From the NCBI RefSeq assembly GCF_022539665.2, contig NC_081331.1:4312501-4376500 (forward strand): 64,000 bases of DNA. The letters are read 5' to 3'. Under the pieces are notes generated by a model. It did not search any database, was not told the origin of the DNA, and was given only the letters and a program-made list of their open reading frames with translations. Source of the DNA: Daphnia carinata (lineage: Eukaryota; Arthropoda; Branchiopoda; Diplostraca; Daphniidae). The position numbers were made by a program, and so were the translations under genes. Of this stretch, positions 51,401 through 63,036 are shown in pieces (the stretch's first letter is position 1; the number at the start of each line of letters is the position of its first letter).

Positions 51401-53635
51401 CGTCACGCATGTTTCTCCCTTTTTTTCGTTAACAGAAGGAGCTCGATAGGAAAAACCAAGAACTACAAATGGTCATCAACAACCTAACGGTATGAGCTCC
51501 ATAAAAAGTTATTCTGTACGATTGCCTTTTCACACGTGACCCAAGTCGTGATCTTCACATTCATTTAGGCCAACATCGAGGCTTTAAGAGCGTACCAATT
51601 AACAGAGCAGCACATCCATGAGAAGGCGTTTGTAAGCAGCGACGATAACATCCAACGAAAGCGGACCTACAAAGTATGTCGCTCGTACATAACTTGAAGA
51701 AAAACAAGTTTCTAGAGATAAATTCTGAATGATTATAATAATGAATAACCGTTGACCTAAACAAACAGGTGACTGAAAACAAGGAATTTGTACAAATGCG
51801 CGGTCTGATCGCCGAACTACAACAGAAAGAAAACGAGTACAAAATCAGAATAGAGCATCTGGAAAAGGTGCTACGTCACCAGTCTCATTCGCTGCCCGAA
51901 GTCCCAAACTTGGAGGAACTCGAGCGGCACGTCACTCACATGGAACAAGAATTGGAAGATAAGAATGAAAGACTGGCGGCTTTCGAGCAATATCTGGAAA
52001 CGAAAGAAGAAGAATTCTCTGTAATGGAACGCGACCTAGAAAACCTGCGAGAGGAAAACATCCGTCTCAAGTCCGAAGTAACTGAAGCCATCTACCGTGA
52101 CAGGGAGAGTAACCTAGAGAAGTTGGAACAAGTGGGTCGAGAGCTTCAGCAGGCGCTAGAGGCGAACAAGCGGTTGGTGGAAGACATCAATCGTGAGAGA
52201 GTCTTGCGCAAAAAGTATTTCAACACCATAGAAGATCTCAAAGGGAAAATCAGAGTTTACTGTCGGCTCCGGCCGCTGACTTCCGTCGAACAACGAGTCC
52301 AGCATTCGGTGGCCGATGTCATCGATCCTTACACGCTCGTCATAAACACCCCAAAGGGCCCAAAGGAATTCCATTTCGATCGCGTTTTCCTGCCAGAAGA
52401 CACGCAAGAAACCGTCTTTGAGGACACGCACGTAAATGTTTATCAAAACTTCACGCATTGCTCATTGTCTTATTCCTCTCGTGTTTTTCCATCGCTTTGG
52501 GGAATACAGACACTTGTGCAGTCAGCTTTCGACGGCTACAATGTTTGTATATGTGCTTACGGCCAGACCGGTAGCGGGAAGACGCACACGATTATCGGAG
52601 ACGACATTCAACCCGGTTTGGCAACTCGCACCTTTGAGCGCATCTTCCAGTTAACCGAAGACCATCAAGCCCAATTTGACGTTCAAGTTTCTTGCTCTAT
52701 GCTAGAACTTTACAACGACAAGCTCATCGATCTCTTGCGCTTGGCCGATCAGACAGAGGTACATGCAGGTTTTCACTTTGCATTCCCTTACAGCATATAA
52801 CTAATTTCGATAACAATCAGGTGAAGCTGGAGATTAAAAAAGACAAGCGTGGAATTGTTTGGGTCCAGGGATCCCGCATATCGCCCGTTACCAACGCAAA
52901 CCAGCTGTCAGATCTGTTCCAGCGTGGCCTCAACTCTAGACACACTGGCTCCACACGCATGAACGACCGAAGCAGTCGTTCGCACCTTATTGTGAGCATC
53001 AATATTGAATGCACCAGTCGGCTGCACGGTACTGTCATCCGTGGTAAGGTGAGCTTACTCGATTTAGCCGGCAGCGAGCGATTCGCCAAATCGGGATCAT
53101 CTGGCGATCAACTGCGAGAAGCTTCCTCTATCAACAAGTCGTTATCCACTTTGGGCGACGTGATCTCGGCGTTGGCCAGCGAACAGCAGCACACGCCCTA
53201 CAGAAATAGCAAGTTAACTATGTTGATGCAAGATTCGCTGGGCGGCAACGCCAAAACACTTCTATTCGTTACCGCCTCCATAGCTGCGTTCAACCTAGAC
53301 GAGACATTAACTTCGCTGACGTAAATTGACACCAAGATAAAAACAAAATTGTGCAAACAAAATAGTAATAATATACACTCACTAGGTATGCCTCACGCGC
53401 CAAAGCCGTAACCAACCAAGCCCAGAGAAGTGCCGACTGCAGGGAGATTGCTCGTCTCAAAGCGGTAAATTGTTCACTAACATTGGTAGAAGGTATTAAC
53501 AAAATGACTGAGAGCGGTTGCAATGTTAGATCATACAAAAACTCCGGAGAGGGGAAGAAGATGTCGAAGATACGAGTTGAAAAACAGCATCCTAAATGTC
53601 TTTTGGGAGAATTTTTTGTTTTTTTTATTTTGTAA
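48441..53635 (+). CDS. C-terminal-motor kinesin, kinesin-14 of KCBP/KinC type
   Basis: Eleven coding exons: 48441-48928, 49925-50064, 50436-50679, 50857-51024, 51093-51315, 51436-51489, 51569-51673, 51769-52431, 52510-52758, 52821-53320 and 53386-53635, about 1,027 residues. The N-terminal part is Ser/Asp-rich with no MyTH4 or FERM domain visible. A long coiled coil runs through about residues 480-630. The motor begins at KGKIRVYCRLRPL (about 632). It carries the P-loop GQTGSGKT (about 713-720), switch I NDRSSRSH (about 826) and switch II DLAGSE (about 859). A neck-stalk before the motor places it in kinesin-14, the minus-end-directed class. The closest remembered matches are plant KCBP and sea-urchin KinC: LVQSAFDGYNVCICAYGQTG, LGGNAKTLLFVTAS and the post-motor REIARLKAV. 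The last ~56 residues rest on read-through of a possible donor at 53465, so the true C-terminus is uncertain. Confidence 0.92.
49068..49140 (+). other. Degenerate tRNA-like sequence in kinesin intron 1
   Basis: TTAGCTCAGTTGGGCAGATC resembles a tRNA D-arm/A-box, and AAAGATTCAATTCC, about 40 bp downstream, resembles a B-box. The other stems are not evident. It is probably a relic of a tRNA-derived SINE. Confidence 0.25.
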
Positions 53636-54991
53636 ATTAGAGCATGTTCATACAAATATTTCCGGTGGATTTTTTTTTTCACGTGTCTTAAATCTAACTT
53701 GCTCTCTTTCACATCGGATGATATCAATTGTAATCGAAAGAATTGATCTCTTTGCATCTATACGAGAATCTAAAATCTTAAACAAAGAATCTAGAGCAAA
53801 GAAATCCAGACGAGGGGAGATAATTTGAGGGGAAAAAAACAGGTGGGAGCATCGGCGTAAATGGATAATGTCGTACGAATAATCACGCACGTAGAGCAAA
53901 CAACAAAAACAAATCCGTCTTAATTTTTTTCTCGTTCGTCTTCCATCGTATGTTGTTTGACGAACCACACATTTTTATAATAGGACGCCTGAAACGAAAT
54001 TACGCACACGAGATAACAACGAAAGGGGGGCGGGCACCTTTGTTTTACTTTTGAAAATGTAAATGGGATTTTCTATCCCATTACTATATGAAGACTTTAC
54101 GAGGGAAACTTGGTGGAATATTGGTGGCGGTCGATTAAGGGAAGAACCAATTTTACGATCACGCGAATGCAATCAGCATAGATAGAGTGACGAGGGGCGG
54201 TTAACAACCCACTAGCACACAACAACGCAATAAAGTCGGGAGGTACCAACGGGTTTTTAGGGGAGTTTTTTTTTGTTTTTTAAGCTTTGTACGATAATCC
54301 TCCACTGCGAAAAATGCACGACAAATAAAAACGAAATTAACAAAGAAAGAGGCCCAAGTAGAGGCACCAGATTTCTTTTTCCCATTGGATCCAGCTCAAC
54401 CGTTTATGATAGAGGTAGAATAGAAGGATGAAAAAGACAAATGATATCAGTTTTCATCTTTCTGACAAAAGTGGGCAATGGGACAAAAATACACTGCATT
54501 TGAAAAGAAGTTCCCCCTTGCGCTACTGTCCCACATATCATAAGACGCGCGTTTATCGGCAATTAGTCCACTGCAAACACACGCACACAACCACACAAGA
54601 TCCTTTCTACATCAGCACCGCTTTGGCCAACTGAACTACATATGAACGTGTGAGATCATCGATAGGATCTGTCGCAAGTTCGTTTTTGGTTAAAAGAAAA
54701 AGCAGGTCGATTTCAAGAAAAATCGCAAAAAAGGGATTTCTTTAAAAAAAAAAAATACATAAAAAAAGTTCCCTGTTAAGGTGTCGTGTGTGAGTGACCA
54801 GTTCTGACGGGATCAAAAATTGTTTTTACTTATACCTTCTCAAGTTTTCTCCATGTTTAGAGAAGTTTTTCTGTTGGGTTCATTGATTTCTTTATTGGAG
54901 TGGCTCTTTCGGGTACTAGGCAGAGACAACCGTCGGTGGACGTGTTGGAGGTGGTGCTGTCACTGTTCCCATCGATGGCCAAAGACACCTG
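53636..54991. other. 3' flanks of kinesin and ABHD17 genes
   Basis: No gene seen. Plus-strand AATAAA occurs near 54,230 and 54,325 for the kinesin side. A minus-strand AATAAA about 100 nt past the ABHD17 stop (near 54,888) would serve the other gene. Confidence 0.55.
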
Positions 54992-56233
54992 TCAATTGGC
55001 CAATTCGACAGATACAAACTGTTTCAGACGGTCCAAATATTGGCTGTACAATTCAACGTCATTGTGACCAGCGCCCTTTTAAAATGATTTTGAAATAATT
55101 AGTCGTCGTAAAAAACAAAGAAAATATCGCAAATGGAATACCTCGACCCACAAGGGTTCTACGGCTTTGGGGCACTTGTCGTGAATGGCGAGGCCATGAG
55201 AGAAATCAATCACTTCGTCTTCTGTCCCATGGATAACCAGCACAGGTGATGTGACTTTCGAGACTTTGTCAATGCTACCGGGGAAAATAATAGGCAATTC
55301 AAGGACAAATCTGTTGCTCGATTCAATACTCTTCATGGTCCACTGACTTTTACACAGTTAAAGATACACATTTACGAAATTCTGTTCACAACATACCTTG
55401 GAAACGCGTCGAAGCACCAGGTGCGCTGCGTCTTGGGAAAAGCGACACGCATACCGGACATTAGAGGAGAATGCAATATGACAGCGCCAACTTCATATCT
55501 AAATGCAATGGAATGACGTTAATTAAAGAACACATGCGAGTTTTGGCAACACTTTGTTTACCGAGATGCCAGATCAACGGTGGGAACGGTTCCAATACTT
55601 TGGCCGTACAGAATCACATTTTCCGGTGATATCCCATATCTGGTTCTCAATGCATGCCATGCAGCATCAACATCTGCATAGAGGTTTTTCTCTGAAGGCT
55701 TTCCTGTGCTCATACCGTAGCCAGCATAGTCATAACTGGGAATCCAACAAAAATTACTCATTTCAAGGATTGTTATAACAAAATAAAATGGTTTAGTTGC
55801 TCACCTGAATATGTTACAATTGATCCTTGTTCCCAAACCTAAGTAAAAGCTACTCATTTGGCCCAAATCGACAGCATTTCCATGGGAGAACAAAATTGTG
55901 TAGCGGGCATTTGGTGTACATCTGTTGAAAGTAATGTCAGTTGTGTTTTGTCAAAGATAAAAATGAGAAGTATCAAACATACCTGATAAACATGCAGGCT
56001 ATCCTGTTTTGTCTTGATGTCCGAGTATAGAATACTTCCAGATTTTCTTTTTCTCTTTCAGAGTATTGCCACTCTGCTCGATCTGACAGACAGACAACTT
56101 GCTTAGCTCCATTCTCCTCCACAAATGTATAGGTTGGCTCAGGTGGTAGAAAGGCCAACTTGGCAGCGATTCTTGATGGCCAAGGAGGACAACAAAAGAG
56201 GCAGCACAGCTCCCGGACTCCAAGTCCGTTCAT
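54992..56233 (-). CDS. ABHD17: ABHD17-type protein depalmitoylase
   Basis: Six exons: 56233-55983, 55921-55805, 55735-55562, 55498-55397, 55274-55142 and 55075-54992, 286 residues, the usual family length. The N-terminus [20 protein letters not shown] carries the Cys cluster that is palmitoylated to anchor the enzyme to membranes. It is followed by [17 protein letters not shown], the hallmark of the family. The alpha/beta-hydrolase triad is intact: Ser169 in YGQSIGT, Asp234 in [13 protein letters not shown] and His263 in [15 protein letters not shown] is the oxyanion-side motif. ABHD17 enzymes remove palmitate from proteins such as Ras and PSD-95 at the plasma membrane and endosomes. An in-frame Met lies 18 codons upstream, but the MNGL start matches the family and places the Cys cluster at the terminus. 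Confidence 0.96.
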
Positions 56234-57237
56234 TGCACGGCCGTCGTTCTCCAGCTTGATGACTTGAGGAAACCTTCTTTGTGTCACGATTTTACTACCC
56301 GAGTGACGTGTTGAAGATCACAATATTAGGTTGCTCTAGGGCGTTTAGGAATTTTACTCATTCAGTGATAGATAGAATAATCCAAGTCACAACTAGTAGG
56401 TAACAATCGAGCAACGGACCAGGAAGCCGTTCAACGAAATCGAGCGACAAAACTCACGTCATCCAGTGACTACCAGACGAAAATACACAAACCGAACAAA
56501 CGGCCATGACACAACTGCTCTACGAAAGCCTACACAAAAAACACCGCCAGGGAAGCAAGCTACACACTCAAGTCTTCCCCACCCCCGTTGTGCTTTTTAA
56601 TCTGCTGCAGGCGTATAACACAGGCGTGGAGTATTTTGCCAAATATCACTTCAATGATATTAGAACAAATCAAAAGATAAAGTTTAAAACAATATAAATT
56701 TTATGCCATGTATAAAAAACTGCTATTCCGGATTACACCAGATGTAGTTTTATCAAATAAAAAAGCTGAAATCACCTACCAACGTTAATACGATTGAAGA
56801 TACGCGGTAAAGCAGTGCCATTTTGTTTAAACTAAGCCGTGTCCTGCTTCTGATATTTTCTACCCTCAACTAAATTGTATGCGGTGCAAATCCGCCTTCT
56901 ACATCAGTCAGTCATGCCCATGGTAGATTGATTTTCCTTCTAAAGGAACCTTTCCAGCCAACCATGAGAAAGTGATATACCAACAACTACAGAACAGCTC
57001 TCTTGATTGCCAAGTACTTAACCAAACCAAAATGATTTTCAAAATATTATAGCCTGGATATTTTACATAAATTACCAACAAAAATTACTGGTTGAAAGAG
57101 CTAGTGTCCCTTTAATTTTAGCATCAGGTTTAGAACTCATTTGTAAAATGTGTTTTCACAGCCACTTTCACACTTGAAAATAATGACAAGAACATCTGAC
57201 AATGCAAGCCTATGTATTGTTTTAACACATACACAAT
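56234..57237. other. ABHD17 5' flank and RpL36 3' flank
   Basis: About 1 kb. Short open frames here show no domain, and I recognise no RNA gene. It should contain the ABHD17 promoter and 5' UTR and the RpL36 3' UTR. Confidence 0.55.
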
Positions 57238-57917
57238 TTACTTGGCGGCTTGGGCTTTCCTCATCTGGGTCAAAACATTACCCAATTCTTCACGCTTCCT
57301 CTTGGCCCTCAAGTGCGTTCCCAACTAAGGTAATGACAATTGTTATAATCTTAACAACACTCAAAAATAAAAAAAACTTACTCTGCGCTTCAAGAACTTC
57401 AAGGCTCGCTTATCCTTTGAGATCTTGAGCAATTCCATGGCTCTCTTCTCATAAGGTGCATGACCAGCGACTTCCTTGACGATGTCGCGGATGAACTTGG
57501 TGTGTTTAGTGAGTTTCTACAAAACAAGAAAGCCATATACTATCAAAACGAATGCACTTCATCTTTTCGCTTATGTTAACTTACACCCTTCCTGCGTGAA
57601 GGCCTTGGCTTCTGGGGGTTCTTGGTAGTCTTGAAACCCTTCTTCAGACCAACGGCCAAATCGTAACGTGGACGGCTCTTGCTGGGAGCCTGAACCTTTG
57701 GAGCTTCCTGTGTTCCATTAAATAAAAAAGATCTGTCATGTAAACATGTACCATCGAGTTCCTAATTTTATTCAATATATCGAAAACCTTACTTCCTAAT
57801 ACTTCACCTTAGCTATAACCACGCACCAAATAAATGAATTTCTCACACAATACAATCTATAGATGCTACAAATTTCCAAAGATGTACTTGGATGCAATTC
57901 CTTACCTTTTCCGACAT
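57238..57917 (-). CDS. RpL36: Large-subunit ribosomal protein eL36
   Basis: Four exons: 57917-57906 (Met-Ser-Glu-Lys), 57707-57585, 57516-57382 and 57324-57238, all joined in phase 0, 118 residues. The sequence is unmistakable: [60 protein letters not shown], and [20 protein letters not shown] at the end. It is a basic protein of the cytosolic 60S subunit. The tiny first coding exon and short introns are typical of ribosomal protein genes. I looked for box C/D snoRNA motifs in the 198-nt first intron and saw none. Confidence 0.97.
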
Positions 57918-57954
57918 GTTTTCGAAGTGTTTCGTCGACTGGAGCGAGACTCGA

Positions 57955-57962
57955 CGAAAAAG
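57955..57962 (-). promoter_or_regulatory. Putative 5' TOP transcription start of RpL36
   Basis: On the minus strand CTTTTTCG starts at 57962, about 45 nt before the ATG. It fits the terminal oligopyrimidine start typical of ribosomal protein mRNAs, which couples their translation to growth (mTOR) signalling. The exact start base is inferred. Confidence 0.45.
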
Positions 57963-58178
57963 AACTAGAAAACAAATGAAGAACGACGAAATCAAATTGC
58001 GGCGATGCCATTTGGGTTAGGATTTGGTATCCGATGCGCATGCTTATGATTGGTATGTGGAAGCCGGCAACAGTGTATTCTAGAAAATCTATCCTTTTCT
58101 TTTGTTATTATTATTACTTCTGTATAAACTTGTCTTTATACCAAGAAAACTTTTCGTGTTCTGCAAAGAAAATAAATT

Positions 58179-59103
58179 ATGAATTTCGACAGTTTCTTTC
58201 GTCAATTTTTCGGATTATCGCATCCTGCGAAAAGGTTTGAAATTCTTTCGATTTTCTCATGTGAGATTATTTATGGCGCTTGTGAGATACTGATGATTCA
58301 GTAGCTATCAGAAACACCAAATCAGAATGATGTTTTTAAGCTACTTTTTAGTATTGTATACTTAACTTTTTTTCCAGACCGTCTGAAGAAGGGCTTGATG
58401 AAGATTCGCGGAATTTAGGCAGTAGCGCAATGTTTCATGGCGCTCAATGGAATAGTGAACTTGATCAACTTGATAAAATAATGATCAAACTTCTAAAAGA
58501 GAGTTTTGAAAGTCTATCGATGTTCACTGATGTTCCATTACATCAAGAACACTTAGACATGCCTGTATATCCACAAGCTTCCCTTAGAGACCAAATGCTA
58601 AAGCCAGGATTTACAGACCAACCAAATAAAGAGGACTGGAAACCAGAAAGAAATATAAAAGCTGGAGTTAATGTGGATGAAACTACCAAAGATGAAAAAA
58701 ATTTAGCTGTGTTGCTACCAAAAGCCAGAGAAGATGGAATGTATTATTCAACCAGGTAGAGTATCAATAAATGGTTGGTATTGTTAGTTTTGTGGCTGTC
58801 CATCTAACAGATCAATTCTTGATAAGGTCTTCAACAAACTATTTCCATAGCTCGAATGGTGCAACAGAATCAAAGTCCACAATAAATGACAGAGATGGTT
58901 GTTACAGAGATTTGACAACAAAAGAATTTAATGGAAAAAAATATGTGATGGAACGAAAACAGTGCCCTGGAGCTCCCCCACAGACAACAGAAACACTCAT
59001 TAACTTGTCTAGGGAAGAATTGCCAGAATTCTTAAAAAACTGGCGAACTGATCAGGGTGTTGGAAATCAAGATATGTTTGACTTTTGGGGCTCCTTTAAA
59101 TAA
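58179..59103 (+). CDS. HAX1: HAX1-like protein
   Basis: Three exons: 58179-58234, 58378-58755 and 58851-59103, 228 residues (human HAX1 is 279). The N-terminus MNFDSFFRQFFGL matches the FxxFFR..FG opening of HAX1. The segment LRDQMLKPGFTDQPNKEDW matches its LRDSMLK block. The C-terminal half contains DGCYRDLTTKEFNGKKYVME, comparable to the KPDGIVEERRTV region. HAX1 is a mitochondrial intermembrane-space and cytosolic anti-apoptotic cofactor that works with the CLPB disaggregase. The acidic stretch of the vertebrate protein is shorter here. An alternative acceptor at 58,811 would bring in a stop, so 58,851 is used. It is divergent from RpL36, with starts about 260 bp apart. Confidence 0.83.
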
Positions 59104-59200
59104 ATAAAATTTTATTTTAATTGTATATTTTTGGAGAATAATTGTAATCATTTAAAATTAAATAAACATACAATACACATACAAGAGGAAAATTACAGGT

Positions 59201-59834
59201 TTAATGTGTCAGTTTATAAGTGGCAACCAGACCAATGCCCAGTCCTGTCAAAAAGAAGTACTTCCACTTGTTTGATGTAGATGTGTCACCTTCAAATTCA
59301 TTGCAGATCTTAATCTATATAGAAAAAGTAGCTGTAGACTTGCTTGTAACAACTTTTAAAAAATTAAATAATTACCCAGCCTCCTTGTTGCAAGATCCAT
59401 GGAGTAATTTTGTCATTTAGGTAGCTCGCAAGTATCTTGCTGACATTGCTGGATGATACAATAGGGTCTGTATGTAGCTGCTTGCTAAGTACCCATGTGA
59501 AGGCAAACAAAGTCACAATCCTCTCCCATAGCACAATAAACCCATTTTCTGCTTCAAAGAGTTCATCAGCTAATGAAGCAAATTTATCATGGCCAACACC
59601 ACGAGAAAGGTCCAGTCTGTTTACTAGCTGCTGCATAGGTGACTCACAATTTGCCAACACTTCTCCAACACACGTCGACAACGTCCTATAGATTGTATCC
59701 TTTGACAAATCTATGTTTTCGCCTAATGCTTCTTTTACAATGTTGACGGCGAAAGTTGAGTTTTGTTCCAGCACGTATTCACGCGTTGACTGTGCAGTGT
59801 TGTTGCCAAGTGTTAGCCAAGTTGTTGAAGCCAT
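59201..59834 (-). CDS. Bcl-2 family apoptosis regulator
   Basis: Two exons: 59834-59376 and 59314-59201, 190 residues (194 if the in-frame Met at 59846 is used; ACCATGG at 59834 is the better start context). A BH1-like region reads ELFEAENGFIVLWERIVTLF. BH2 is DKITPWILQQGGW. The tail KWKYFFLTGLGIGLVATYKL is a single membrane anchor of the kind that targets mitochondria or ER. A BH3 helix probably lies in STCVGEVLANCESPMQQLVN but lacks a clear LxxxGD. The intron falls right after the BH2 Trp, a position conserved in animal Bcl-2 genes. BH1 carries WERIV in place of the usual NWGR. Whether it promotes or blocks apoptosis cannot be told from the sequence. Confidence 0.88.
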
Positions 59835-59846
59835 GGTTTTCTTCAT

Positions 59847-60672
59847 TAAGTAACAAGCATAAACACGCTATCGATCACGTCTAAACAATAAGAGCTGAGA
59901 TCAAAATTCACGCAGTTTTGTCTGCACATTACACCATTCTAACCGTCACTATCGTACTGTTGTACTGGTCGTGCGTGTAACACACAGGAGGGTAAGAGAC
60001 TGGGGCGAGAGATCGGAATGCGAGTAGTGGGTGGAGTGCTGCCATCTGCCCTAAGGATACGAGTAAAACAGTTGAGATGCCCTCAGGCAGACTTTTAATG
60101 AATGAATCTTTAAGAGAAATCTTTTGGAATGCTTGTTGGCCTTATATTACGAGTAGCTTTCCTTCTCTCAGGAAATTCTTGTATGGCCTTAGGCCCCAAG
60201 GTCGTGTCTGCCATACTACCCCTTTGTTCCTCTTACAGCACGTTAGAAGTGTAAACTCTGGAACTTTAACCGATAAACTGATTACGCTAACTTTAAATCA
60301 AAATAAAATGGAAATAAACTGATAACATATCTTGTATTACTGGAAACATAACTTAAAGTAGATTGAAATTAATTTAAAAATTTCAATCTACAAAATTCTT
60401 TGCTGCCCATCTTTACATAAAAATTATAGTAAGGATTACTTTTGTTTCACACACATATCTGGAATAAAGTTAAATGATTAAGAATTTTCCATGAGGCTGG
60501 TAACCGATGAAGCCAAAACCAAATAATCCTTTAATCACAAACAAACAAGACTGAACAGACTTCTTAGTTCAAACATTAAATAAACTGAAGATGGCTTGTA
60601 CAATATTTTGTTTCAGCAAAAGTTGCTGGCAATTTGGCAAAAGACTCATAACACATTCTACTCAAATTTCAC
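59847..60672. other. Intergenic between Bcl-2 and zinc-finger genes
   Basis: About 820 bp holding the Bcl-2 gene's promoter and the 3' flank of the zinc-finger gene. No coding exon is recognised. Confidence 0.55.
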
Positions 60673-61097
60673 TTAACATGGTAAATGGGTAGCAATATGC
60701 GCCTTCTTTTCCCTACATGGGATCGTTGCCAAACAAATATTGCAAGAAACAAATCCTCTGATTCGCTGAAACAGAAAGCAAGAAATAAAAAGAAGCACCA
60801 TATAAACAATATTAGAAAATACTTTACCTTGAACTTGTCATCCATTTGCTCATCATGTTGAAGTCTCAAATGAGTATTCAATGCATACTCTAGTTTAAAA
60901 GATGTCCCACATTTGATACACATGTAAGGACAAATCCCTGCCTGTGAATGTACAATTATGAATGAAAATACGAAATAGTGCATTAATCTTTTTACGTGGT
61001 AAAGCATGTGCCTTTTCAGAAGACTGAGAGACATGAAAAACCGTTCGCAGTTGAACATAGGGCATTCAAACTCCTCCGTTTTCGCGTTGTTGTCCAT
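60673..61097 (-). CDS. Small three-finger C2H2 zinc-finger protein
   Basis: Three exons: 61097-60996, 60941-60828 and 60765-60673, joined in phase 0, only 102 residues. Each exon carries one finger: FECPMFNCERFFMSLSLLKR leading to HMLYH; YMCIKCGTSFKLEYALNTHL with RLQH; and FVSCNICLATIPCREKKAH with IATH. It ends IATHLPC. There is almost nothing outside the fingers. The first intron (54 nt) is a multiple of three and has no stop, so its retention would add 18 residues. The third finger is seen only when the CAG acceptor at 60,766 is used; without splicing the frame reads a different, finger-less tail. Nucleic-acid binding is likely from the fold. I do not recognise an orthologue. Confidence 0.8.
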
Positions 61098-61337
61098 AAA
61101 GATACTTAGCTCTTGTCGGATTACAATTACAATTGTGACAACAGAAATTTAGCTGTCCAGAATCAAAATGTCGAGTTTTCGAAAATTCGAAATCCAGAAA
61201 GTAACACGTTTTAATGACGTAAGTCACTGGATGTTGCCAAATTGATTGCCAATATATGGCGACCGGACATGGCAGTTGCCATTGTTTGACGTTAGAATTT
61301 TAAAATTAGCGATCAAGATTCTTTTCATTTCAATGGT

Positions 61338-61353
61338 GGTCCTGAGAAGGACC
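61338..61353 (-). terminator. Histone mRNA 3' stem-loop of the H3 gene
   Basis: The minus strand reads GGTCCTTCTCAGGACC, a perfect six-pair stem with a four-base loop that fits the metazoan histone stem-loop consensus GGYYCTTNTNAGRRCC. It starts about 59 nt after the H3 stop. A purine-rich stretch (GAAATGAAAAGAATC) follows, as expected for the U7-binding downstream element. It directs formation of a non-polyadenylated end bound by SLBP. Confidence 0.9.
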
Positions 61354-61411
61354 GTTGTCGAAACAGCTTTCAAAGACAATGGATTTAAATTACAAAACAC
61401 ATTCAGGCACA

Positions 61412-62491
<1,080 letters not shown>

Positions 62492-62626
62492 TCAGCTACT
62501 TCAAGAACCCGGGACAAGCTAATAAAAGTTCTTCAAATTAGTAAGTTTTTTACCAACATTTTTTGCTTTATTTTTGATTGATACAGCGTAGTATTGACAT
62601 GACTGGTATTTGCGCAGTTATCCAAG

Positions 62627-62873
62627 ATGGCGTCTCGACATTTTTATCCTCTTGTGCTTTCTCGTCTGTTTTCTTATGGATCGGCTGCAGCCATGACACC
62701 AAACGGCACTGAAGTGAATTAAATTCATCCCTCTTGCTTGATTGGATCTGCACAATTTTCTTCCAGTATACAAATTGTTTTTTATGTTTAATCTTTCAAT
62801 TCGATCTTAGCGTCCCACTCGAATAATGTATTTCGGTACCTATGGATCTAATGTGATGCAGCAAATGTTATGA
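62627..62873 (+). CDS. Possible two-exon small protein, mitochondrial-presequence-like
   Basis: Exon 1, 62627-62713, starts CAAGATGGC, a strong initiation context, and encodes MASRHFYPLVLSRLFSYGSA plus nine residues. It ends at GAA before GTGAAT. Exon 2, 62811-62873, after a pyrimidine-rich ATCTTAG acceptor, joins in phase 0 and encodes RPTRIMYFGTYGSNVMQQML and a stop. The total is 49 residues. The first 20 residues are basic and amphipathic with no acids, as in a mitochondrial targeting sequence. I cannot name the family and the donor is not ideal. Without splicing, the first exon stops after 31 codons. It lies between H4 (+) and the esterase (-). Confidence 0.35.
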
Positions 62874-63036
62874 CCAGAATACAAGTGTTTTGCTGTACAA
62901 TTAATTTCCTCATTTTTCAATAGTCTCGAAGCATGTGAGTAACGTTAGGTAGAGAATAGATGAAAATGAATTTCTAAAAATGTTCAACATTTGAACAGTT
63001 TTCTGTGTGTTGTTTTCTTATAAGTGTACTGAGTAG

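Noticed and set aside
53523-53968. Open frames on both strands downstream of the kinesin motor
   Set aside because: Low-complexity Lys/Phe/Arg sequence in the presumed 3' region with no partner exons.
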